From Lacipirellula parvula (GTDB taxonomy: Bacteria; Planctomycetota; Planctomycetia; Pirellulales; Lacipirellulaceae): a stretch of 64,000 bases of DNA. This document shows, one piece after another, positions 42,473-50,700 of the stretch. A program made the position numbers and the translations under genes. Where the stretch lies: NCBI RefSeq assembly GCF_009177095.1, contig NZ_AP021861.1:6058501-6122500 (forward strand), written 5' to 3'. The notes below the pieces were generated by a model. That model saw only the letters and a list, made by a program, of their open reading frames with translations. It was not told the DNA's origin and did no database searches. Position 1 is the first letter of the stretch; the number at the start of each line of letters is the position of its first letter.

Positions 42473-42904
42473 ATGCCCATCAAGACGCAACAAGACGAGC
42501 TGCCGGCGCTCAATCTGACGCCGATGATCGACGTTGTGTTCTTGTTGATCGTCTTCTTCATGTGCGCCTCGAAGTTCAGCGGCGATCAGCGAGACATCGA
42601 CCTCCGCCTCCCTGAAGTTGCCAAGGCCTACGCGGCCAATGCCGCCCCGAAGTCTCGCCAAGTCGCCGTCTACGCCGGCGGGCGAATCGCCCTCGACCGC
42701 GAGGATGTGACGCTCGCACAACTCACGCAGAAGCTCGCCGCAGCGAAAGCTGAGCAGCCAGGCATCGGCGTCGTCATCCTTGGCGACGCCGGTTGCGACT
42801 TCCAGCACGTCGCCGACGCTCTCGCAGCGTGCAAAGAGGCCGGCATCAGCCAACTCTCCGTCAGCGTGCGGGTCGCCCAAGGGGCTTCCGGCGAAAGGCG
42901 GTGA
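42473..42904 (+). CDS. exbD: ExbD/TolR family biopolymer transport protein
   Basis: A 143-residue ExbD-like protein. The N-terminal helix has the essential Asp in LTPMIDVVFLLIVFFM (Asp near residue 21). The periplasmic domain has VVILGDAGCDFQHVADALAACKEAGI, matching the TolR/ExbD fold. It works with the upstream ExbB-like channel. Its stop is two bases before the ATG of the toroid protein, so the three genes form one translational unit. Confidence 0.92.
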   Translation: MPIKTQQDELPALNLTPMIDVVFLLIVFFMCASKFSGDQRDIDLRLPEVAKAYAANAAPKSRQVAVYAGGRIALDREDVTLAQLTQKLAAAKAEQPGIGVVILGDAGCDFQHVADALAACKEAGISQLSVSVRVAQGASGERR

Positions 42905-42906
42905 GC

Positions 42907-44745
42907 ATGCCTCTCCACCACATCGCACCGCTCGCCACTCTGCTCCAGCTGCCGACGTTCTGGATCTGTGTTTGGATCGGCTTGCTCACGGCGACCGTCG
43001 CGATTATCTGGTTGATCCGCACGCGACTCCGCAACATCAAGTCGTGGCAAAAGTGTGCGATCCTCTCGCTGTGGGTCCACGTACTACTGGCCTGCCTCAC
43101 GGCGACCGTACAGATCGCGGTCGGCAGTGCAGGCGGCGGTCCAGGTTACGGCCCGCCAATCCAGGTGGCGTTGCTGCCGGATGAGCTCGAAGCAATCGCC
43201 ACGTCGACCGATGCGACGCCCACGCCGCTCGAGGAATTTGAACTAGATCCCGACGCGACCGACGTTGAGACGCTCAAAGCCGCGGACGATACCTCGGAAG
43301 TCGACGAAGCGGAAAAGCCGCCGGCCGAGCCGTTCGAGGCGCCGCAACTGCTCGCCAAGGCGGAACCGGCGCCAGAACCAGCCGTCGAAGAAACGAAGGC
43401 CGAGCCTGAACCTGCGGCACCTACGCTCAACGAAACTGACGAACAGGTCGCCGTCGAAACGCCGCCGCCAGCGGCGGAACCTGCCGGCGCGCCGGCCGAC
43501 GCAACAGCTAAGCCGCTCGCCTCAGCCGCCGAGTCGATCGCGCCGACAGCCGCCGTCGCGGCAGCGCCAGCGGCGAGCCCGGTCAGCCTACCGAGACGTA
43601 AACAACTGCCGGCGCCCTATGCGGCGCGCTTCGCCGCGAATCGAACAGAGCTTGTCGCTGCTGGCGGCGGGAACACGCAAACTGAAGGCGCCGTCCGCGC
43701 CGCGCTCAACTGGCTTGCCGCCGCCCAATCGAAAGATGGCCGCTGGGACGCCAAACGTCACGGCGCCGGCCGCGAGTACTATGTGCTCGGCCAAGACCGC
43801 AAGGGCGCCGGCGCTCAGGCCGACACTGGCGTCACCGGCCTCGCGCTGTTGTCGTTCCTCGGCGCCGGGCACACACATCAGGAAGGGCTCTACCAGCCGC
43901 ATGTCGGCAGCGGTCTGGAATTCCTCCGCCGCTCGCAGCAGCCCGACGGCAACCTTTGCGGCGACGCTGGCTTGTTCGCGCAAATGTACTGCCACTCGAT
44001 GGCGTCGTTCGCCGTAAGCGAAGCGATGGCGATGACCGACGACGAACGGCTCGGTCCGCTCGTCCGCGGCGCCACGCGCTACACGATCGCCGCCCAGCAT
44101 CCGACCGACGGCGGTTGGCGCTATCGCCCCGGCGATACGGGCGACACTAGTCAGCTAGGCTGGCAAGTGATGATCCTCCGCAGCGCCGAACGCTGCGACG
44201 TCCCCGTACCGCCAATCATTTGGACCCGCGTCGATCGCTTCCTGCGTCAGGTGGAACGAGGCCAAGCGGGCGGACTCGCCGTCTATCGCCCGGAAGAGGC
44301 CCGCCCCACGCGGACGATGACCGCCGAGGCGCTCTACTGCCGCCAACTCGTGACGGGCCGCGCCGACGGAGCCCTCAGCCCCGCGGCGCTGCGTGAAGCA
44401 ATCGGCTCGCTCTCGGCGGAACCTCCGTCGACCGCGCAAGTAAATCTCTACTACTGGTACTATGCGACGCTCGCGCTCCATCGCGCTCAACACACGACGC
44501 CCGAAGCAGGCGAAGCGTGGCGGCGCTGGAACGACGCGCTGACGCGAACGCTGCTCGCCACGCAGAACAAAGACGGCTCGTGGCCTGAAACCTGTATTTG
44601 GGCCGGCTACGGCGGCCGCGTCTTCACCACCGCGCTCGGCGCCATGTGCCTCGAGGTCTACTATCGCTACGTTCCGCCGGAGGAGTCGGTTGATGCCTCC
44701 GACATCGCGGCTCAACCTGACTGGCAAGCCGTGCCGCCGCGGTGA
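42907..44745 (+). CDS. Membrane protein with Pro/Ala-rich linker and prenyltransferase/squalene-cyclase-like toroid domain
   Basis: A 612-residue protein in the place where TonB would be expected. Two membrane helices (about 15-37 and 50-72) lead to a Pro/Ala/Glu-rich linker (about 95-235, PAEPFEAPQLLAKAEPAPEP) like TonB's spacer, then an alpha/alpha-toroid domain (about 255-595) with repeats such as AALNWLAAAQSKDGRW, QQPDGNL, QHPTDGGWRYRPGD and QNKDGSWPE. These QxxDGxW repeats belong to the squalene-cyclase/prenyltransferase superfamily. No DxDD catalytic motif was seen, so it probably is a binding domain. ATG at 42907 with AAGGCGG upstream. It may transmit ExbBD energy to a periplasmic partner (inference). 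Confidence 0.84.
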   Translation: MPLHHIAPLATLLQLPTFWICVWIGLLTATVAIIWLIRTRLRNIKSWQKCAILSLWVHVLLACLTATVQIAVGSAGGGPGYGPPIQVALLPDELEAIATSTDATPTPLEEFELDPDATDVETLKAADDTSEVDEAEKPPAEPFEAPQLLAKAEPAPEPAVEETKAEPEPAAPTLNETDEQVAVETPPPAAEPAGAPADATAKPLASAAESIAPTAAVAAAPAASPVSLPRRKQLPAPYAARFAANRTELVAAGGGNTQTEGAVRAALNWLAAAQSKDGRWDAKRHGAGREYYVLGQDRKGAGAQADTGVTGLALLSFLGAGHTHQEGLYQPHVGSGLEFLRRSQQPDGNLCGDAGLFAQMYCHSMASFAVSEAMAMTDDERLGPLVRGATRYTIAAQHPTDGGWRYRPGDTGDTSQLGWQVMILRSAERCDVPVPPIIWTRVDRFLRQVERGQAGGLAVYRPEEARPTRTMTAEALYCRQLVTGRADGALSPAALREAIGSLSAEPPSTAQVNLYYWYYATLALHRAQHTTPEAGEAWRRWNDALTRTLLATQNKDGSWPETCIWAGYGGRVFTTALGAMCLEVYYRYVPPEESVDASDIAAQPDWQAVPPR

Positions 44746-45152
44746 CCTTGAAGATCGAAATGAAACCGCCGATGACCGCCGATTAACGCCAATAAATACA
44801 GAGAAGAGGCCGGACTTGCTCCAACCTATCTGCGTTCATTGGCGTTCATCCGCGGTTCCTCTTTCTTCTGATCTGTATTTCCTCGGCGCTCTTGGCGTCC
44901 TCGACGGTTCACATTCCCGCGTTGCGACCGTTAATTTCCTGCAATCGCCACGCCGGCGGACCTGCACAATTGTGCCGATTTTCACGGCGAAACCTCAAGC
45001 AAGGGGACGCCCGCGGGGGTTTCCGGCGGTTTGACTTGCCCCCCCGCGCCGTTAAAATTGAAATCAGTTGGCGGGCGTCTGATGCCGTGTCGTCGCACGG
45101 ATTTACGCGATTTTCTCACCGGCGCCGCCTGCCGCGCTTGCCGAGGGTTCCG
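44746..45152. other. Gene-free stretch before tatA with a paired repeat
   Basis: 407 bp without a supported gene. It holds a family J inverted repeat at 44762-44860. The rest shows no clear promoter. Confidence 0.5.
44762..44860. repeat. Inverted repeat family J
   Basis: The left arm (44762-44802), with ACCGCCGATGACCGCCG and AACGCCAATAAAT, faces a right arm (44827-44860) with CGTTCATTGGCGTTCATCC. Pairing is imperfect but extended. No second copy was seen in the window. Confidence 0.6.
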
Positions 45153-45383
45153 ATGTCTGAATCTAGTTTGTACTTGTTGGCGGCATTCGGCGTTGGACCG
45201 ATGGAGATGGCGATCATTGCCATGGTGATGCTGCTGCTGTTCGGCACCCGCCTGCCTTCGGTGATGCGGTCGCTTGGCGTCGGCATTACCGAATTCAAGA
45301 AGGGTTTGAAGGGCGAAGAACTGCCCGATGCGAACGCCTCCCTCGAAGACAGCCGCCGCGCTGAAGAGCGCCGCTTGAACTAG
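45153..45383 (+). CDS. tatA: Twin-arginine translocase subunit TatA
   Basis: A 76-residue TatA-like protein: a short N-terminal helix (MEMAIIAMVMLLLFG), hinge GTRLPSVMRSLG, then an amphipathic helix with ITEFKKGLKGEE and an acidic tail. TatA forms the pore used to export folded proteins. The ATG at 45153 has GAGGG upstream. A second TatA-like gene follows 82 bp downstream. Likely clients in this window include the Rieske protein. Confidence 0.9.
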   Translation: MSESSLYLLAAFGVGPMEMAIIAMVMLLLFGTRLPSVMRSLGVGITEFKKGLKGEELPDANASLEDSRRAEERRLN

Positions 45384-45465
45384 CCGTCGCTGATCGTTTC
45401 ATTTTGCCCGCCCGCGCTAGACGACGGCGTCTGAAAGCGCGATCGCTGCTCGCAGTTGTTCCTTC

Positions 45466-45879
45466 ATGTTGCTGCCGCTCGCATTCCTGAACTTCGGCTT
45501 TGGCGAGATGGCTATCCTTGCCGTCATCGCGCTGCTTCTCTATGGCAGCGATCTTCCCGAAGTCGCCCGCACCTGGGGCAAGGCGTATCAGGAATTCCGC
45601 CGCAACCTCAACGGCTTCCGCAACGACCTAAACAACGTCATCTACTCCGAACCGGAGAAGGAAATCCCGCGGAAGCTGCAGTACTACCCCGAGTTCCACC
45701 ACGACTCGGCGGATGACGATGCGAGCAACAACGACGCCGAGAGCTTCGTCGAAAAGCTTCCCGCTCCAGCAACCGAACCGGCCGTCCCGGTTGCCTCGAC
45801 GCCGGCCACTGGAACAAAGCTGGCGATACCTCCGGCCGATGCCGAACCGGCTCGCACCGACGCTCATGGCGCTGCGTAG
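45466..45879 (+). CDS. Second TatA/TatB-like protein with long tail
   Basis: A 137-residue protein with the TatA layout: a hydrophobic start (FGFGEMAILAVIALLLYG), hinge SDLPEVARTWGKAY, and an amphipathic helix QEFRRNLNGFRNDL. The tail of about 85 residues is acidic, then Pro/Ala-rich, longer than usual for TatA and more like TatB. It could be the TatB partner of the upstream TatA. The start has a weak ribosome binding site. A terminator-like hairpin lies about 115 bp downstream. Confidence 0.83.
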   Translation: MLLPLAFLNFGFGEMAILAVIALLLYGSDLPEVARTWGKAYQEFRRNLNGFRNDLNNVIYSEPEKEIPRKLQYYPEFHHDSADDDASNNDAESFVEKLPAPATEPAVPVASTPATGTKLAIPPADAEPARTDAHGAA

Positions 45880-45973
45880 GGCGTCGTTCGCGTTTTGCTC
45901 CGCTCGGTTAGACGCGCCCGCTTGGCTGAACTTGGCAGTCAGCACTCTATTGGCGCCCTCGCAAAACGCAACG

Positions 45974-46138
45974 GACTTTTGACTTTTGCACGCCCGCGGG
46001 GGGCCCCGCTTTTTAGGCGCAAAAGTCGACGCTCCGCGCACGCGACGAACCCGCCCACTCGAGTTTTCTCGAGTCTTTTCGCTTGCGCGGTCGCCTGAAC
46101 GCGAAGACTTTTGCGTTTTTCGTTAGCATGCAAAAGTC
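45974..46138. repeat. Cluster of GACTTTTGC/GCAAAAGTC inverted repeats
   Basis: GACTTTTG at 45974-45981, GACTTTTGC at 45981-45989, GCAAAAGTC at 46019-46027, GACTTTTGC at 46106-46114 and GCAAAAGTC at 46130-46138. They form two inverted pairs; the second has a 15-base loop. Confidence 0.75.
45996..46014 (+). terminator. Possible terminator after the TatA-like genes
   Basis: GCGGGG (45996-46001) pairs with CCCCGC (46004-46009) and is followed directly by TTTTT (46010-46014). The stem is short but very GC-rich. Confidence 0.55.
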
Positions 46139-46348
46139 GGCACTGGCGCCGGACGCTTCGAGGTCGTGTTCACATCACGTAAGCAGTCAAATTGTCAAAG
46201 AAGCTCGCCCGCAGTCGATCCTAGCGGATGCCGTGGCCGATTTCTGCCTCTTGTTTCAGCTCTTTTTCGGCCACTTGAACTTGCACTACACTATCAGCCT
46301 TGATCGATAGGCAGCCGCCGTTTCTGCTAGTCACAAGGGGTCCGCGTC

Positions 46349-46828
46349 ATGCCAGGCCAAGATGAATCTCGCCCGCCGTTGCCCCCCTTCGACGCCGCGT
46401 CGGCCGCACTGAAGGCCCGCCTCGCGGAGGATGCTTGGAACAGTCGCGATCCGGCTCGCGTGTCGCTCGCCTACTCGATCGACAGCGTATGGCGAAATCG
46501 CGCCGAGTTCCTCACTGGCCGCGAGGCGATCGTCGCGTTCCTGACGCGCAAGTGGCAGCGCGAGCTCGAGTACCGGCTTATCAAAGAGCTGTGGGCGTTC
46601 CACGACAATCGAATCGCGGTTCGCTTCGCGTACGAGTGGCGCGACGACTCGGGTAACTGGTTTCGCTCCTACGGCAACGAGAATTGGGAGTTCAACGCTC
46701 AGGGGCTGATGCAGCGACGGATCGCGAGCATCAACGATCTGCCGATTCGCGAAGCGGATCGCAAGTTCCACTGGCCGCAGGGACGACGGCCTGATGATCA
46801 CCCAGGGCTGTCGGAGCTGGGTCTCTGA
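46349..46828 (+). CDS. DUF1348/NTF2-like protein
   Basis: A 159-residue cytoplasmic protein of the SnoaL/NTF2-like fold, DUF1348 group. Characteristic blocks are [65 protein letters not shown] and [15 protein letters not shown]. Length and order match the family, which has no settled function. The ATG at 46349 has AAGGGG upstream. It is about 100 bp from the next membrane protein, and no functional link is visible. Confidence 0.93.
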   Translation: MPGQDESRPPLPPFDAASAALKARLAEDAWNSRDPARVSLAYSIDSVWRNRAEFLTGREAIVAFLTRKWQRELEYRLIKELWAFHDNRIAVRFAYEWRDDSGNWFRSYGNENWEFNAQGLMQRRIASINDLPIREADRKFHWPQGRRPDDHPGLSELGL

Positions 46829-46927
46829 AACGTCAACGACGGTTCGCCAGCGGCTGTTGCAATCGCCCTGCCCTTTCGCTCAAGCTAGTTGCCCCCTTGA
46901 GTCGCCGACTCCCGACAATCAATCAGC

Positions 46928-47755
46928 ATGGCCGAACGCCCACAGCTCCCCCAATCGCCGATCACCGCGGCCGACCTGGAGCGGTTTCACCGCAACGCTC
47001 CGGCGGCGATGTCGCGGCGCGGCCCGGCGTTCGTCGGCCAAACGTTCGCCGATGCGTTCGAAACGCTGCTCATCGGCGGCATGCCGATCGTCGGCATGCT
47101 GTGGCTCGACTGGTCGTCGGAGCAGCTGTTGCTGTTCCTGCTGATTGGCGCGTGGATGGCCATCCTGCTTGATGTCGCGCGATACCTGCTAATGTCGCCG
47201 GCGGTCGAACGATTCGCGCAGACGAAATTCGACGATTGGCACGTGTGGGTCGTCGCCGGCGCGCTGCGCGAAGGCCGGATGCACGCCGCGACAGAGCATC
47301 TGCGCGTGAAGCATCAGCCTGGGATGGGGATCTTCGTTGATCTCGCTTGCGGCGGCGTCGGCACGTTGTTCATCATCCTCGCGATGACGATCGACGCCGA
47401 CCAGAATCTATTCGCATTGCTTGCCGACCGCAGCGTCCAGTGGTGCCTGGCGGGGCTGATCGGTTACCAACTCGTCGCGTTCGCGTGGGAAGTCGTGCGA
47501 TGGCGGCGGTCGCCGCAAACACACGAGGCGAAGGTGCTGCTCGGGATGCGCGGGCTGGGCCTCTTCTTAATGATGTTCCTCGTCGTCATGCTCCGCGAGT
47601 CGGCTGGAGAGAGCGGAGGCGTCGCACGCGGCGCGATGCTCGCCATCAACGGCGCGATCGTCGCGCTCGGACTGTTCAACGTCGTCGGCCTGCTCTGGCT
47701 TCGCGGCGAAACGCGCTGGCTGCGGAACTACCTCGACCAGCGACGACGGGCGTAG
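46928..47755 (+). CDS. Polytopic membrane protein of unknown function
   Basis: A 275-residue protein with about five or six membrane helices (roughly 45-65, 70-90, 138-155, 180-200, 212-228 and 240-262) and a hydrophilic N-terminus. The segment between the second and third helices is charged and cytoplasmic-looking (FDDWHVWVVAGALREGRMHAA). I do not recognise the family. Its last 28 bases overlap the 3' end of the large convergent PEP-CTERM gene. Confidence 0.78.
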   Translation: MAERPQLPQSPITAADLERFHRNAPAAMSRRGPAFVGQTFADAFETLLIGGMPIVGMLWLDWSSEQLLLFLLIGAWMAILLDVARYLLMSPAVERFAQTKFDDWHVWVVAGALREGRMHAATEHLRVKHQPGMGIFVDLACGGVGTLFIILAMTIDADQNLFALLADRSVQWCLAGLIGYQLVAFAWEVVRWRRSPQTHEAKVLLGMRGLGLFLMMFLVVMLRESAGESGGVARGAMLAINGAIVALGLFNVVGLLWLRGETRWLRNYLDQRRRA

Positions 47756-50700
47756 CAGGCGCTAAGCGCGAGCGACGCCGCCAGCATCTGGATGGCGGCC
47801 GGCTCGGGAATCATCTGAATTCGCAACGTCGCTCCGGCGGCGATCCCAGTAGTAGGCCCGCCGCGACCGCCGGCAGTGAATGGTTGGAGCCGCCACTGCA
47901 GGGTGCTGCCGTCGGCCAAGATCGCTTTGAGCATCTGCCCCGCACGCTGACTCAGAATCAACGAACTCCCCGGAGCGTTGAGCCCGGAGATCGGCACGTT
48001 GTTCAAGAAAAACTGCGTGCCGAACAGCGTCACGTCACTGCCGGCCATCATCAACGGCGCCGTGCCTTCAAACGTTCCGCCGAGAATATTGGCGTCGACG
48101 TTGCCGAAAAATTGTACATTCCCTTTCACGACGCCGCCCGTCACGCGAATGTCGGCGTCGAACGCTTTCATGTCGGTTTCAACCAGCCCGCCGTCGATGC
48201 GGAGCTCGCTGCCCGGGCCCGCAATGAACCCTTGCTTCAACACGCCGGCGCCGGCGAGTTGCAACGTCTGGCCAGCACCAATAGCGAAGGGGGCGTTCGC
48301 GTCAACGACTTGTTGGAACGCGGGAAGGTTCGGCGTCGGAACAGCAGCGCGTTTGAGTCGAATTAGGCCGGTAGGAACTCCCGACTGCAAACTGCGGAAC
48401 ACCAACGGCGTACCGTCGGCTAGTACCCCCGTGAGGACGTCGGATTGAGTCGGGTTGAACGCAACCGAATCGCCGACGTTCGCAAGGCCGCCGATGGGAT
48501 TGCCGTTGAGCTTGAAGTCTCCGCCGAAGACGCCGAGGCTGCTGCCTGTTGTGCTAAAGAATGAAAAGGCGTCGACGACGCCGCCGCGCCAATTGACCTG
48601 GTTAGCTCCCGATAGCGAGAGATCGCGAATCTTCCCGCCCTCAACGGCGATGGCAGCGCCGAGCGCGTCGACGTCGAAGGCATACCCGCCGCGGAAGTTG
48701 AGTTGAGCGCCGCTGTAAACGTCGAAGTTGGCGCCGATCGATCCGCCGTCGACGTTCACGGTGGTTCCCGCGAAGGCGTCGAAATCGGCGCCGACCTGCC
48801 CGCCGTGAATGTTGACCGTGGCGGCGAACGCCTCAAGATTCTTGCCGACGACGCCGCCATGAATATTGAACTCGGCGCCGCGGCCGACGTTGAAGCTGTC
48901 GGCTAGCTTTCCACCGGCGCGGAGGTTGAGTTGCTGCCCCGCGCGAACGCCTAGCGGCGCCAGCGCCGAGTCGACCTCAACGACGGAAGCAGCGGCAGCG
49001 GGCTGCGTCCACTTAAGCGTAACGGTTCGAGGACGATCAGATTCTCTGGAATCGAACGCGAAAGGAGTGCCGTCGGAGAGCGTTCCGGTGAAGATCTCGT
49101 TGGCGGCGACGGTCAGCGTCACTTGGTCGCCTGGTTGGGCGAGTCCGGGAACGGCGACGCCGTTGATCTCGAAGTTGGCGCCGAACAGCGAGGCTTGCGC
49201 GCCGGTACTGACGTCGAAACCGTCGCCGAAGGCGCCGCCGCGAATGTTCGCCGTGGAACCGCTCTCCGCCTGCATGAGGTCAACGACGCCGCCGGTGAAC
49301 TCGCCCCGGCCGGTGGACTGAAGTTCCAACTCGCGTACTTGGCCGCCGGAAATGTGCGCGGTGGATGAGGCGCCGACGCGGAAATTTGCCCCGATCAGAC
49401 CGCCGGTGACATTCGCTTGCGAGCCGCCTAGCAGTTCGAGTCCGTTGCCGATCTCGCCGCTAGAAACGTTCACGACGGATTGATCAAGCGCGTCAACGTC
49501 GCCCGAGACGGAGCCGCCGGAGACGTTCAGCGTGCCGCCGCGCAGCGTCCCTTGCGGGCCGAGGAGGCCGCCGGAGAGTTGCAATTCGCCATGTGGGTGG
49601 ACCTCCCAGTATCGCCCCACGCTGCCGCCGGCGACATCGACGACGGCGTCCTTAAAGACATCCATCTTTTCGCCCACGACGCCGCCGGAGATAAGGACGT
49701 CGCTGCGGTCGGCTTCAAAGTTATCACCGACGGTTCCCGCTTGAATCTCCACGATGCTGCCGGGGCCAGCGGTGAAGTTGGGGCCAAGCTTGCCGCCTGC
49801 GTGCACGCGAACCGTTTGGCTAGGAGCGGCGCCAAAAGGGGCGTTAGAGCCTGATACGTCGACGAGAGGAGCATACGTCGGAGCGGCGGACCGAATGAGT
49901 CGCACGACGCCTCCGGTCAGCAGGCCTTGCGTCTGCTCATCCATCATCGCGATGGGCGTACCATCCGACAGGAGAGCGGTGAAATCGGTTCCTGGTACAT
50001 AGTTGAACAGGACGGAGTCGCCGACGGCGTTCAAACCTGGAATGGCGACGCCGTCGATCTGGAAGTCAACGCCATGAAGTTCGATCTCGCCCAGTTGCCA
50101 TTGATGAATATCGCCGAGTGCTCCGCCGTGAAAGACGATCTTCCCGCCGTTCCACATGCCGCTATTGCCCACGATGCCTGTTTCAACCACTGCGGAAGCG
50201 CCCGGCGTTACGGCGAGATCGCCGATAGCGCCTCCATCGACGAGAACTTCCGTCGTGCTATGAGCTTCCACCCGATCAATGGAACCGCCAGTAGCCTGCA
50301 ACTTCGCTCCTTGGTACAGACGCAGCCCAGTTTGGGATCCGCCGCTGACCTTGATAACGCTGCCGTTAGTGGCGGTGCTGGGGTCAGGATTGCTGTAGGA
50401 CTCGAAGGCGCCGCCAGAGATGTTCACCTGAGCCCCATCGGCGTAGAAGGAACCGAGTAGCTGCCCGCCTGAGACGTTCACGATGGCGCCTGGCTTGGCG
50501 TCGAACGTCCCTCGGCGCGCCGCGCCGCCAATATTGACGATGGAACCGTTGTAGGCGGTGACGCCCCCAAACTCTGCGGTTCCGCCGATGTTGACCGTGG
50601 CGCCGCGGTAGGCGTGAGTTGTACTCGCCGCTCCGCCCAGCATGTCGAAAGTCGCGTCAATGACTTCGAGATTGCGCCCGACCGTTCCCGCTTGGACGAC

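Larger units (their letters stand above)
45880..46348. other. Gene-free stretch rich in GCAAAAGTC repeats
   Basis: 469 bp without a supported gene. It holds a terminator-like hairpin (45996-46014) and five copies of GACTTTTG(C) or its complement between 45974 and 46138. A 75-codon frame from 46083 starts inside the repeats and looks non-coding. Confidence 0.55.

Noticed and set aside
42907-44745. Calling the toroid protein a squalene-hopene cyclase
   Set aside because: The DxDD catalytic motif is not visible, and the membrane helices, Pro-rich linker and ExbBD context do not fit a cyclase.
44892-45152. An N-terminal extension of TatA of about 87 residues
   Set aside because: TatA begins with its short hydrophobic helix; the ATG at 45153 with GAGGG fits, and the extension has no Tat-like character.
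46083-46310. A 75-codon frame after the TatA-like genes
   Set aside because: It begins within the GCAAAAGTC repeat cluster, lacks a ribosome site and has no recognisable features.
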